The notes below the pieces were generated by a model. It had not been told where the DNA came from and ran no database searches. It saw only the letters and a program-made list of their open reading frames with translations. From Notamacropus eugenii (taxonomy: Eukaryota; Chordata; Mammalia; Diprotodontia; Macropodidae): DNA of 64,000 nt. Of the stretch, positions 32,755 through 45,107 are shown piece by piece. The DNA lies in assembly GCF_028372415.1 (NCBI RefSeq), contig NC_092875.1, positions 229,127,136 through 229,191,135 on the forward strand, in the 5' to 3' direction. Numbering within the stretch: position 1 is the first letter of the stretch; every line of letters begins with the position of its first letter. Both the position numbers and the translations under genes were made by a program.

Positions 32755-35566
32755 TCAGGGCAGAGCCAAGATGGCAAAGTAGAAAGATGGACCTATAGAA
32801 GCTCCCCAACATAGCCCATAAAATTACTCTAAACAAATTCTAGAGCAGCAGAAGCCACAAAATAACAGTGAAGGAGATTTCCAGCCAAGGACAGCCTGGA
32901 AGGCTGACAGGAATGGTCTATCACACCAGGCGTGGAGTGGAACACAGCCCGGTGTGAGCCATGCTGTGCAGCAGAGACAGAACCCTGAACAGGCTTCAGG
33001 GAGCCACCAGAAGCAGCAGTTCCCAGATTGCTCAACCCACAAATGCCACAGACAGCTTCAAAGGTCAGTAGGAGGGCTCCTTCACCCAGGAGAGGGGAGC
33101 ACAGTCTGGACCACTGCAGTAGCATCCACTTTTAGAGTCCTCTGCCTACAGCTCTTGGGGGAACTGAGCAGCTGATCTGAATCTCAGTCTTCAGCGTGGC
33201 CCTGGGGTGAGAAGGAGGAGCACCAGCCTGGTGGAACTGGAGGCAGTTGTGGAGAGGGAATTCTACTACTCCCAGATTCTGGGCAGAATAGGTTTTTGTT
33301 GCTCCCAGACCAATGCGCAGGCCAGGAGAGGAGTTAACTCCTCTCCCTTGATTGTGCCACCTTGGAGGAACTGAGAACTTACAGTTCCCCAGAGTATACC
33401 CTGCTTTTGCCAAGGGACTCAAAAGTCAAGTAACTGGCTGGGAAAATGCCCAAAAAAGGGGGAAAAAATAAGACCATAGAAAGTTACTTTCTTGGTGAAC
33501 AGGTATTTTCTTCCATCCTTTTGTATGAGGAAGAACAATGCATACCCCCTAGAGTCCTCTGCATCCAAAACTTCCAAAATAAATATGAAATTGTCTCAGG
33601 CCAGGGAAGAGCTCAAAAAAGATTTTGAAAATCAAGTAAGAGAGGTGGAGAAAAAATAGGGAAGGGAAATGAGAGTGATGCAAGAAAGTCATGAAAATCG
33701 GGTCAACAGCTTGCTAAAGGACACCCAAAAAAATGCTGAGGAAAATAACACTTTTAAAAATAGGCTAAATCAATTAGCAAATGAGGTCCAAAAAGTCAAT
33801 GCAGAGAAGAATGCTTTCAAAAGCAAAATTAGCCAAATAGAAAAGGAGGTTCAAAAAATCACAAAGAAAATAGTTCTTTAAAAATTAGAATGGAGCATAT
33901 GGAAGGTAATGACTTTATGAGAAACCAAGAAATTACAAAACAAAACCAAAAGAATGAAAAAATAGAAGATATTGTGAAATATCTCATTGGAAAAACAACT
34001 GACCTGGAAAATAGATCTAGCAGAGAGAATTTAAAAATTATGGGACTACCTGAAAGCCATGATCAAAAAAAGAGCCTAGACATCATGATTCATGAAATTA
34101 TCAAGGAAAACTCCCCTGATATTCTAGAACCAAAATAAATATTGAAAGAATGCACCAAACACCACCTGAAAGAGATCTGAAAAGAGAAACTCCTAGGAAC
34201 ATTGTGGCCAAATTCCAGAGTTCCTAGGTCAAGGAGAAAATATTGCAAGCAGCTAGAAAGAAACAATTTGAGTATTGTGGAAATACAATCAGGATAACAC
34301 AAGATCTAGCAGCTTCTACATTAAGGGATCAAAGGGCTTGGAATAGGATATTCCAGAAGTCAAAGGAACTAGGACTAAAACCAAGAATCACCTACCCAGC
34401 AAAACTGAGTATAATGCTTCAGGGGAAAAAATGGTCATTCAATGAAATAGAGGACTTTCAAGCATTCTAGATGAGAAGTTCAGAATTGAATAGAAAATCT
34501 GACTTTCAAACACAAGAATGAAGAGAAGCATGAAAAGAAACAAGAAAGAGAAATCATAAGGGACTTTCTAAAGTTGAACTGTTCACATTCCTACATGAAA
34601 AGACAATATTTGTAACTCTCGAGACTTTTCTCAGTATTTGGGTAGTTGGAGGGATTATACACACACACATATGCACATACACACATACATATGCATATAT
34701 ATATACGTATGTATAGATAGATATAGACAGAGAACACAAGGTGAGTTGAATGAGAAAGGATGATATCTAAAAAATAAAATCAAGGGGTGAGAGAGGAATA
34801 TATTGGGAGGACAAAGGAAGAAATGAAATGGGGCAAAGTGTCTCTCATAACAGAGGCAAGAAAAAGCTTTTTCAATGGAGGAGAAAAGGGGGGAGATGAG
34901 AGGGAAAAAGTTAAGCTTATTCTCTTCATATGTGGCTTAAGGAGGGAATAAGATGCTCACTCAATTTGGTATGAAAATCTATCTTACACAACAGGAAAAT
35001 AGGGGAGAAGGGGACAAGTGGGATGGGGAGGATGATAGAAGGGAGGGCAAATGGGAGGAGGGAGTAATTAGAAGTAAACACTTTTGGGGACAGACAAGGT
35101 CAAAAGAGAGAGTAGAATAAATGGGGACAGAATAGGATAGAGGGAAATATAGTTAGTCTTACACAACATGACTATCATGAAAGTCTTTTGCAAAACTAAA
35201 CATATATAGCCTATAATGAATGGCTTGCCTTCTCACTGGGGATGGGTGGGGAGGGAGAAAGAGAGAGAAGTTGAAACTCAAAGTTTTAGGAACGAATATT
35301 GAGAATTGTTTTTGCATACAACTGGGATATAAGAAATACAGATAACGGGGTATAGAAATCTATCTTGCCCTACAAGAAAAGAGAGAAGACAGGGATAAGG
35401 GAAGGGAGGGGAGTGCTAGAAGGGAGGGCATATTGAGGGAAGGAGTAATCAGAATGCAAGGCATTATGGGGTGAGGGGAAGGGAAAAATGGGGAGAAAAT
35501 TTGGAACTCAAAATTTTGTGGAAACGAATGTTGGAAACTAAAAATAAATAAATAAATATTTTTTGA
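32755..35566 (+). mobile_element. HAL1 (ORF1-only L1), full length, ORF1 broken
   Basis: A complete insertion of about 2.8 kb with a 14-bp duplication aaaagaataatgat (32741-32754 and 35567-35580). The 5'UTR (32755-33445) begins with the 'gagccaagatggcaaag' start motif. ORF1 begins at 33446 (MPKKGGKNKTIESYFLGEQ) and its last codons end near 34521. The coiled-coil, RRM-like and C-terminal regions are all recognisable, but several stops and frameshifts break the frame. After ORF1 the sequence passes directly into the 3'UTR with CA/TA repeats (34657-34735), 'cttgccttctcactggggat' and a short A-rich tail. There is no ORF2 remnant, so the element depended on a reverse transcriptase supplied in trans. 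Confidence 0.92.
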
Positions 35567-36586
35567 AAAAGAATAATGATCCACAGAGAAGTGAAATTCA
35601 TGATAAGTAAGAAAGTAACAAGAGAACATTGACTTGCTCTTGATGAGTCCAAGTCACGTACCACAAATGAATTACATTCTGACAGATATGATTGCTGAGC
35701 CACTGTTGGTGAACTTTGAAAGGTTGGAAAATGAAGAGAAAAAGAGAAAGGGGAGAAGAAGAAGGAAGAGAAGAAGAAGAAGAAAAAGAGAAGGAGAAGA
35801 AAATGATGATGATGGTGATGAAGAAGAAGATGATGATGATGTTGACAGCTTAGGGGAGGGGAAATGAAAGCAATCTATAGGGTTGTTGTATAGCAGAGGG
35901 ATTAGATTTGTTCTGTCTGGTCCCAGAGGGCAGAATTATTCCACTTACATTCAGTAAAATGAAGAGATATACTGAAGAACAAAGACAAGAAAAAATTGTC
36001 AAGAAGGACATTTGAAAAGCTTGGGAACTGTGCAGAAGGCAGAAGAATGAAATTTAGAGAGGGAAAATTTGGGAGAACTTGAGGAAAATTCAAAGAAAGG
36101 GGAATAGAAGGGAAGGGGAAAAGGATTTGAGAAGAAAGGGAAGAAGGAGGAGCTAGAGGAGGACAAGAGAGAACTTGGCAGTGACCTACACAGAGTGTGC
36201 AATATTTGTCTTGCTGCCATAGTCAAGTAATGACTTGCTATCTATGTTCAAAGTACAGGCTAGTCTCTCTCCAAAAGAGAGTAGAGTGAAGTTTAAGTAA
36301 TACTTCACTATTTACTTTTTCAGGGAGAATTAAATAAGTAAGCAAACAAACAAACAAATGAGTAAATAAAATAAAGGAAGAGTTTCAATGCAAAACTAAG
36401 AAGAAAAAGTATCTGGAGAGTTAGAGAGGAGGTGACTGGAGGTTGGGGTGAGGAAGGTAGAAAAATGTGGCAGAGTGGAGAAAGAAATAAAAGGATTTCT
36501 GTGAAATTAAAGCACAAATATTAGGCTCTTCCTGAAGAAGGAGCAGGACCCTGTGAGAAAGAAGCTGCTGCTTATTCTCAAACAGG
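35567..36586. other. Single-copy DNA with a purine-rich tract
   Basis: Bases 35725-35850 are GAA/GGA/GAT-rich on the plus strand. The lysine/glutamate/aspartate-rich frame there (35634-35867) is low complexity and not supported as a gene. Purine bias continues to about 36160. Confidence 0.5.
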
Positions 36587-36656
36587 AGTCAAAGGGCTAC
36601 ATTTGAGGACCTAGAAGGCCACACATGGCCTGGACGCTACAGGTTCCCCACCCCTG
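36587..36656 (-). mobile_element. hAT (Charlie-like) terminal fragment
   Basis: 'agtcaaagggctacatttga', 'ggacctagaaggccacacat' and the end 'aggttccccacccctg' form one terminus of a common mammalian-type hAT MITE. The other terminus is not seen. A near-complete relative lies at 47442. Confidence 0.75.
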
Positions 36657-36904
36657 TCCTCAAGGAAAAAATTATCTGAATCCACAAGTGCTTTCAAGTG
36701 AGAGAACACCCAGTAAAGGTTATTCTAGAAAGGAGAAAAGAGCAGTGTTGAGCTTAGCTCCTTCCCTGCAGAGGAATATGGAAGCAGCTGACTGTAGACG
36801 ACATCAAAAACAAAAAAATTGGGCATCTTCCTGGGCATCTCCAGAGGTAAAAGAGAAATTCACAAGATTTTATAAACTTGGTGATTACTTACTAGCTAAA
36901 TTTG

Positions 36905-38010
36905 ATGTCATTTTTCAGTCATCATCATCCTTGACCAACCTGGAGCTTTTGACACTATTGTCCACCCCTCCTTTTAAAAGACTTTCTCCTTCTTTGGTTT
37001 CCCCAACCCTGCTCTTTCCTGATTCTCATTCCATGTGTCTGATCACTGTTCTTCAGTACCATCTGCTAAGCACTCATCCATCTCACAAGGGTGTTCCCCA
37101 AGGTTCAGTCCTGCACTCTTCTCTCTATAGTCTCTTTATCAACTCTACATACGTGACTCCTAAATGTATACATGTAGTCTTTATCTCTCTCCTAAACATC
37201 AGTGCTTTTTTTCAGCTGCTGGGAGGACAACAGTCCAGGATTTCTCACTAGCACCTAAAACTTTACACATATGCCTTACACATAGAGGGCATTTAATTAA
37301 TATATTGGTTAAATTGAATTGAATTTTTCCTGCCTCTCTTCTAACTTCCCTCTTCCTGTTGATTGAATCACCATCTTCCAAGTCATCCAGGCTCAAAACA
37401 TAAAAAATCACCTTTCAGTCTTCCTTTCTCTCAGTAACTATATCTAATTATTTGCCAAGTCCTATCAATTCTCACTCAACAGTATCTTTTGGGTAGTTTT
37501 TTTTTACTTTTCTTTCCATTCACATCACCACCACCACCATCGTAGCTCAGACTTTGCTTATTTCTTTCCTAGACTATTGCAAGCTTTTAATAACCTCTTA
37601 ATTGATCTTCCTGGATATAGTGTCAACCGTCACCAACTGAAGACACAGCTGTTAAAAACAAATTTCCCAAGGCACAGCATCAACCATGTCATTCCCCTAC
37701 TCAAAAACCTTTAGGAATTTTTTATGGCCAGTGCAATAAATTACAAAATCCCCCTTCTTGTTACTAAAGCTCTCCACATTCTGATATTAGACTACCTTTG
37801 CAGACTGAGTTCACCTTGCTTTCCTTCACACACTCTACCCTCCCTTCAAACTGGATTATTTACTGTTCTCCAACCTTGGTATCTTATTTCCAACCTCCAA
37901 ACCTGTGTACAGGCTTTTCCTCAAGTTTGGAATGCCCTTCCAACTCACCTTTGCTTCTTTCAATTCCTGGGTTCCTTCAAAGTTCAGTCCATATGACCCT
38001 TCCTACTGGA
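36905..38010 (+). repeat. L2 LINE fragment with reverse-transcriptase remnant, sense
   Basis: The sequence follows L2 ORF2 in sense. 'gaccaacctggagcttttga' corresponds to the RT core, and 'gtgttccccaaggttcagtc' (about 37088-37108) encodes GVPQGSVL, the conserved RT motif 4. Downstream 'ctagactattgcaagctttt', 'catgtcattcccctactcaa' and 'gtttggaatgcccttccaac' match the later L2 region. Stops and an insertion near 37190-37330 show it is dead. A 208-codon frame (36625-37251) is a chance read through this region. Confidence 0.7.
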
Positions 38011-38039
38011 AATCCCAAATGACTACTCAACTTAAATAT

Positions 38040-38240
38040 AAAAGGTCACATATCACACATACACACATGCATGTGTGCACGTGTATATAGAGACATTATA
38101 GATATATTTATTTTATAATTTAATTATAAATTATAATTTACTTACAAATGTATTTTGTATTTATATTAAATATATTATGTAAGAATATAAATATCATATA
38201 TTTATATTTATAAATATATTTTATAATTTAATTATAGGAG
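38040..38240. repeat. AT-rich simple sequence
   Basis: (CA)n/(TG)n at 38052-38085 leads into TATA/TTTATA-rich DNA with several imperfect palindromes around 'tataatttaattata', which occurs at about 38114 and 38220. Confidence 0.85.
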
Positions 38241-38926
38241 AACAGAAAGACGTTTCTTTCAGATCTATGATTACAGTGAGAATTCTTAACCAAACAAAGG
38301 TTAGAGATGATCATAAAAGATAAAACAATTTTTATTTTAAAATTTAAAAAAGCTTTTGAACAATTAGAACAATGCGGGAGACAATGTACATAAGCAGACA
38401 ACACCCCCACATCCCAGATTAACTTTCTTGGGAAATGCTTTAACCCTGTGATGGAATGGAGCAAGAAAGACTATGGGCAGGCTGCTTTCCTATCCTAAGG
38501 GAAAGAAAGGGTGGAAGTCACAGCCCCACCATACAAAAGGGGTTGAGGGGAGAGCATGAGCAAGGAGGAGGGTTGTGCATGACAACATAGAGAATTAAGG
38601 GCACAACCCCAATCAAAGGGACAAGAGACAAGAAGTTCTGCCACCAAAAACTGGTTATGGCACATCAGTTGTGGCACCCCTCCTTCCTTCCCTGCAGGAT
38701 GGGAAAGTTAGCATAGAGTCACCAGCTGACCCTAGTCAATTACAGTTAGAGCAGCTTCCCAGAGGGCCAAGTTGGAAAAGGGGAGAACACTCTGGGGAAT
38801 TCTGATTTCAAGTGATCTTTGTCTCCAGTGCTCTGTTACACAAGCAAAATCAATGTGGCTAGAGCAAAAAGAGAGACTTTCTAATGAGAAAAAAATATTT
38901 CCATCAATACCTCTCATAAAAGTCTG

Positions 38927-38928
<2 letters not shown>
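38241..38928 (-). other. Unclassified moderately GC-rich block
   Basis: No family recognised. On the minus strand, bases 38500 to 38330 read like the 3' end of an mRNA, with an AATAAA (about 38330-38340) followed by T-rich sequence. This could be a retrocopy of a host 3'UTR, an LTR-like fossil or single-copy DNA. I cannot tell. Confidence 0.25.

Positions 38929-38960
<32 letters not shown>
38929..38960. repeat. (GT)n microsatellite
   Basis: About 15 GT units followed by TATA-rich sequence. Confidence 0.95.
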
Positions 38961-38962
<2 letters not shown>

Positions 38963-38984
38963 ATAATATATATAAGGAACTGAA

Positions 38985-39415
38985 ATATATAACCCTAAAG
39001 TTATTCTCCAATAGATGAGTGGTCAATGATTTGAACAATTTTCAAAAGAAATTCAAACTATCAACAGGTAGGAGAAAAAATATTATGAAATATTAATAAG
39101 AGAAATAAAAGCTAAAAGTGTGTTTTTCCTTCATACTCAAACCTATTGGCAAAAAAAATAAATAAATGACAAGACAGAACCAGTCCATTTTAAAGAGGTT
39201 GTGGGAAGATAGGTATACTAATACCCTTTTTTTTTTTTTTAATTGTAAAAAGATTCAACCATCCTGGAAAATAATTAGCAATTGCACCAAAAAAGTGACT
39301 AAATTTTTCTTCCTCCTAATTGAGAAATCTCATTACTATGCATATATCCCAAGAAAGTCAAAGCAGAAAGAAAGGTCTTGGGTATTCCAAAATATTTATA
39401 GCTATGTGTATTTTT
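38985..39415 (+). repeat. L1 ORF2 C-terminal fragment, sense
   Basis: Decayed ORF2 end: 'ttctccaatagatgagtggt', 'caattttcaaaagaaattca', 'gaaatctcattactatgcat' and 'ccaaaatatttatagctatg'. Confidence 0.7.
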
Positions 39416-39559
39416 TATTGTTATTGATAGTTTGCTGTTTTATCACCTTTATTTCAGATGTATCCTCCCTCCACCCCACCCAGCAAACCATTTCTTGTAA
39501 ACAAAGAATACAAAAGAGATACACACCAGAGAAAGAGGAGTGTGGGGAAACATTTCAGC

Positions 39560-39830
39560 CAAACTAAGGAGAGAGCTCAGCTCAGATATCTCCTCACTAC
39601 TCATATGGCTGCACTACTTTGGGACTTCTTTGACTGACCATTTCCCCTGCATTCAGTATCTTTTTCTTTTCCTTTTCCCACCCCAACCTCAATCATTTCC
39701 TCCTTCGCTTGTTAGCGTTCTTTTGTGTTTTGTCTTCCCCAATAGAAAGTAAGCTCTTTTCATGACTGTATTCCCAGAACTTAACAAAGTGCCTGCCACT
39801 TAATAAATGTTTATTGACTAAACCAAAACA
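39560..39830 (+). repeat. L2 3' end, sense
   Basis: 'caatagaaagtaagctcttt', 'acttaacaaagtgcctgcca' and 'cttaataaatgtttattgac', the L2 terminus. Confidence 0.75.
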
Positions 39831-39964
39831 TCAATACAGTCCATCAGTATACCCAATGTTTCACACCTAGCGTCTGCCACCTTTGCTATGAATAGAAGGG
39901 AGGTACATTCTCTTATCTCATGGTCATGATAATTGTTAATTAGCTGCAACTTTTTGTTGTTATG

Positions 39965-40475
39965 GTTCTATTGGAATGTAAGGAGTGTTCAGGGAAGACC
40001 AGTGCAGTACCTCTGGTGTGAGGGCTGTTGGACCCTTTTCTGGGCTGCTTTTCAGCTTTGATGTCTACCTGATCCACCCAGCTCTCACCTGTGGCTCTAA
40101 GAAGGTGTAGCGTACACAGTGGCTATAGCTCAGTAAATTGTGTTATCAGATAGGATAAACCAAAATGAGGTTGACTGAGGTGTCTCAAACCCTTCAGTGA
40201 GTTAGGAGTGGTCTACCCCAAGCATATGATGACCTCCCCCAGTGGAATGGGTAGATGAGAACAATTCGTTCCAACAGCCATGAAGTAGGCTGAAGTAGGC
40301 ACTGTGAAGCACTTGGAGTTTGGTCAGACAACAAAATAATGCACTGCACCCCAAGCCATCACCAGTCATCTTGACTGTCTTGCCGCTGGACTTTGATGAC
40401 TCTGGAAGACAGTGCAGTTGACAACTTCTCACAACTCTACCTCACCAAATCCAGTTTAAGCACAAAGCAAAAGAC
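39965..40475 (+). mobile_element. RTE-associated non-autonomous element, sense
   Basis: Leader 'ggagtgttcagggaagacca' and 'ggacccttttctgggctgct' is followed by the RTE-like 3' part ('ccaagccatcaccagtcatc', 'gactttgatgactctggaag', 'aaaagacatcatccac'). It is the same design as the antisense element at 25180 and directly precedes the RTE LINE. Confidence 0.65.
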
Positions 40476-41899
40476 ATCATCCACACCATTTTACCATTTT
40501 TACCTATCTCAACATCCTGCAGTGACAAGTATGTGACAAAATAGCAGGAACAGATACATTGAAAGCTGTAATCATAACCCTGCACACAGGTGGCCCAGGC
40601 CATAGGGTTATCTTCTCATTGTAAGCAGCAAGCAGTGGGATATGGCAGTTCTCTGGGTGTCTGAGCTGCCTTTAAGGACCATATTGCTCAGCTCCTAGTG
40701 TGAGAAAGAGGATAGAAAAGGTGTCCTAAAAATTGTCTCCTTTACCAAATCCTGACCTGGTTACCTCAGCAGGAGGGAATCCCATCCTTTGATCAAAACA
40801 AATGTACAAAAACTTCTGTAAAGATGATTCCACTCACCATCAGTACATGGAATGCGTGCATGCTTATGGGCAACATATAATCCAGTAGACCTGAGAGACA
40901 AACAACTCTTATAGCAGGAAAACTCAAGAGGTATTGCATCCAATAGCTTCCCTGAATGAAACAAGACTGGTAAATGAAGGCTAGGTGACCAAAGTTGGAG
41001 TGGGTTGCATGTTTTTCTGGAGTGGCCTCAGTGAAGGGGAATGCCATGAAGCTGGTGAAAGTTTTGCAATCAAAACTAATCCATTCAACAAGCTTGTATG
41101 GCTGCCAAAAGGAGTAAATGACAGGCTCTTGACAATGTCATTGCCACTTGCAGAAAAGTGCCATGTCACCATTATCAGTGCATATGCTCCCACCATGATA
41201 AACCCTGATGAGGTCAAAGAAAAATTTTAGACCTGGAGACCCTCATCATCAGTGTGCTAAAAGAAGACAAGTTTTTAATTCTTGAGTGATTGTAATTCAA
41301 GAGGAGGCACAGACTACCAGATGTGTCAGGGAGTTGGGAGGAAAGGAGTTGGAAATAGTCACTTACTACCAAAGACTTATGCATCTCATGGCCTTTTCAT
41401 CACCAACACCAACTCCCATTTACCTAAACACAATAAAACTTCAGGGATGCATCCTTGCAGCAAACATTGGCATTTAATAGACTATTTCATTCTAAGAAGA
41501 AGAGACCGACAGGACATAAAAGTGACAAAGGTGATGTGTGGCACTGCATGCTGGACTGATCATAGATTTATCTTCTCCAAGCAAAATATTTGCATTCAAC
41601 AGAAGTAGCAGTTCCAAGGCCAGACAATCAGTAGGAGATTTAATGTCAATAGATTAGAGTGCTTCTCAGAGCTAACTTAGAAGGAAAGCACATAATTGGC
41701 ACCAGTGGAGCAGAAAAGGAGTAGGCAGATTTCAGAGATTTGGTGTACAATGCTGCATTTACTCATCTGGGTCAGAACACTCACAAATATCCAGATTCAT
41801 TTGATGAAAATGTTGGGGAAATTCAGAAGCTGATAGATGAAAAATGAGAGTTCCACAGGGTTCATCAGTTGAATAATTCATCCTTCCCTAAGGAAACAG

Positions 41900-42868
41900 T
41901 ATTTAGGTCAAAGGATATGAACAGGCAGTTTTCAGAGGAAGAAATTAAAGTTATCTATAGTCATATGAAAATATATTCTAAATCACTATTGATTAGAGAA
42001 ATGCAAATTAAAACAACTCAGGTACCACCTTACACCTATCAAATTGGCTAATATGACAAAAAAAAGAAAATGATAAAATGTTGGAGAAGATGTGGGAAAA
42101 CTGGAACACTAATGTATTGCTGGCAGAGTTGTGAGCGGATCCTACCACTCTGAAGAGCAATTTGGAACTATGCCCAAAGGACTATAAAACTGTGCATATC
42201 CTTTGACTCAGCAATACTGCTTCTAGATCTATATCCCAAAGAGATAATAAAAAATGGAAAAGAACCCACATGTTCAAAAATATTTATAGCAGTTCTTTTT
42301 GTGGTGGCCAAGAATTGGAGATTGAGGGGACATCCATCAATTGGGAAATGGCTGAACAAGTTGTAGTATCTGAATGTAATGGAATATGTGCTATAAGTAA
42401 TGATGAGCAAATGGATTTCAGAAAAACCTTGAAAGACTTACTTGAACTGATGCTGAGTGAAATGAGCAGAACCAGGGGAACATTATGCACAGTAACATCA
42501 GCATTATTCAATGACTAACTTTGATAGACTTGGCTCTTCTCAGCAATACAATGACCTAAGACAATTCCAAAAGACTCATGATGGAAAATGTTATCTGCAT
42601 CCAGAGAAAGAGCTATGGAATCTGAAGGCAGATAGAAACATACCATTTTCTCCTTTTTTGTTTTGTTTTTTCTTTCTCTTGATTTTTCCCTTTTGTTCTG
42701 ATTCTTTCACAACATGACTCATGTTTAATATGATTGTAAAAAAAAAACAAACAAAAAAATGGGAAAGCATCAGGTTCATAATTATAAACTCGAAAGCTTC
42801 ACAATGTTGTAAAATTTACTGATAAAACTTTTCAACAAAAAAATTTAAAAAGTTAAAAACAAACTAAA
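41900..42868 (+). repeat. 5'-truncated L1 nested in the RTE LINE
   Basis: ORF2 C-terminal end and 3'UTR ('aaaggatatgaacaggcagt', 'gaagagcaatttggaactat', 'cttgaactgatgctgagtga', 'gaaagagctatggaatctga'), then an A-rich tail. RTE coding sequence reads up to 'catccttccctaag' before it and resumes with 'gcagcatttaactcc' after it. The duplication is roughly aaggaaacag / aaagaaagcag. Confidence 0.85.
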
Positions 42869-44460
42869 AAAGAAAGCAGCATTTAACTCCTTCAAAAGTA
42901 AAGTGCAAATAAAGCTTAGAGAGTTGCAGGATCTTGTTTTAATAAGAAGGCAGATAAAATTCAGTTTTTATGCTGATAGTAACAACCCAAAGTGCTTTTA
43001 TGATTCCCTGAAGGCTATTTCTGGGTCAAAGACAATGGTGCAACTCAATTACTCAGTGCTGATGGAGTCATGTTAATTAGTGATAAGGACATGATCCTGG
43101 AGAGATGGGGTGAGCACATCCATATTGTTCATAATAGACTATCATTGATCAATACTGCAGCCATTGACCATATACCTCAGGTTGAAGTTACTCTCCCTCT
43201 CACTAAACTTCCAACTGGAGGAGAGGTTTTGAATGCCGTTAGGATGCTCTAGTGGGGCAAAGTGCCTGGTGCTGACTCTATTCCAACTGAGATTTACAAA
43301 GTAGAGGGTTCACTGCTCATACAAAAGTTGACTAAAGTCTTCCAGGTTATATGGCAAGAGAAGGTTATACCCCAGGAGTTCAAGGATGCCTCCATTGTCC
43401 ATCTCCATAAAGGTAAAGGAAATAGACTGTCTTGTGACAATCACAGAAGGGCATCTGTCTTAGTCATTGCTGGCAAGATTGTATGCCAGGGTCCTCCTTA
43501 GTAGGTTGATCCTTCACCTGAAAGATAGGCATCTAGCTGAGAGTCAGTGTGTCTTCAGAAAAGACTGAGGAATTGCTGATATGATGTTTGCTGCTCCACA
43601 ACTCCAGGAGAAATAACAGGAGCAGAACAAAGGTCTGTACATAACACTCATCAATCTGGCCAAAGCCTTTGATACTGTCAATTGTTAGGGTTTATGGAAA
43701 ATTTTGCTGAAATTTGGTTGCCCAGAGAAGTTCTTCAGTGTTGTACGTCAATTTCATGACAGCATGCTTGCCCAGTTTCTGGAAAATGGACAGTGCTCTA
43801 GCACTTTCCCAGTCACCAAGGGGGTAAAACAAGGCCATGTGCTTGCTCCTATGCTTTTAGAATGATGTTTTCAGCAATGTTGTCAGACACCTTCAACAAG
43901 GACAAACATGACATCAAGATAAATTACTGCACTAATAGCAAACTATTTAACTTGAAAAGGCTACAAGAAAAGACAAAAGTAGAGGGAGAGTTGGTGCATG
44001 ATTTTCTTTTGTTCATAAATGATTATGCACTCAACACAAGCTCTAAAGCTGAGATGCAGTGGAATATGGATTGATTCTCTGCTGCTTGTGCTAATTTTGG
44101 CCTAACAATTAAACCAAGAAAACACAGATTCTTTACCAGCCAGCACCATTCCATCCACTCATGGAACCATCTGTTACAGCAAATGGAGAAGTTTTGAATA
44201 CTGTGGATAAGTTCACTTACCTTGGCAATATACTTCCCAGTGATGTATACATAGATGATGAGGTTGATGCATGAATTGTCAGAGGTAGCTCAGTGTTCGG
44301 GAGGCTCCAAAGGAAAGTGTGGGAGAAAAAAGATTAGACTATCTACTCAGCTGAAGGGCTACAGAACCATTGTGTTAACCTCATCATCAAATGCCTGGGA
44401 AACCTGGAACAGTATATCAGAACCATGCTAGGAAACTGAATTGCTTCCATTTGAATTTTC

Positions 44461-45107
44461 AGATTTTCCATTTGCTGCATGTACATTGACTAGGTCTCTA
44501 TGTATTTGAATTGTGCTTCCACTATCTTTCCATCATTCAGTCAGGCAGTGACAGAGATGCTTCTGGAAGAACCATCATGATGGTCACCCAAGGAGAACCC
44601 CAAGTGCAGTTCAAACTTGTATTATTTGGTGAAAGAGATACCGGAAATACCACATTTGTAAAACATCACTTGACTGGTGAATTCGAGAAGAAGCATGTAG
44701 TCGGGTGTTGAAGTCTATGCTTTCATATTCCATACTAAAAGAGGTTCTATTAAATTCAATGTATGGGACACAGCTGGCCAAGAGAAATTTGGTAGTCTGA
44801 GAGATAGTTATTATATCTAAGCTAAGTGTGCCATGATAATGTTTGATGTAACATCAAGAGTTTCTTACAAGAATGTACCTTCCTGGTACAGAGATCTGGT
44901 ACAAGTATGCGAAAAATGTCGCTATAATGTTGTGTGACATCGAAGTAGATATTAAGAACAAAAGTCATGACAAAATCAATTATTTTCCATAGGAAGAAGA
45001 ATCTCATTCTTTATTTCAGCCAAAAGGAACTACCACATTGAGAAGTCCTTCCTTTGTCTTGCTAGAAAACTTATTAGAGACCCCAGTTTAGAGTTTGTTG
45101 CCATGCC
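44461..45107 (+). pseudogene. RAN: RAN retrocopy, 3'-truncated and tailless
   Basis: A decayed intronless copy of the nuclear-transport GTPase Ran. From 44580 it reads [15 protein letters not shown], with the P-loop decayed (GxxxxGK has become GERDTGN), then [38 protein letters not shown] (switch II), MFDVTSR and [18 protein letters not shown]. It ends near residue 175 of 216. Internal stops and frameshifts rule out function. The copy stops in the coding region with no poly(A). A 9-bp duplication tgaattttc (44452-44460 and 45108-45116) flanks the insert, and removing it with one repeat restores RTE sequence exactly. The ~119 bases before the start codon are either mutated 5'UTR or other sequence. 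Confidence 0.92.

Noticed and set aside
35634-35867. Acidic/basic low-complexity protein
   Set aside because: Purine-rich simple sequence, no domain.
36625-37251. 208-codon open frame
   Set aside because: Its second half is an L2 reverse-transcriptase remnant (GVPQGSVL) and its first half has no motif. The frame is accidental.
44580-45107. RAN as a working GTPase gene
   Set aside because: The P-loop lysine is lost, internal stops are present, and the C-terminus and 3' end are absent.
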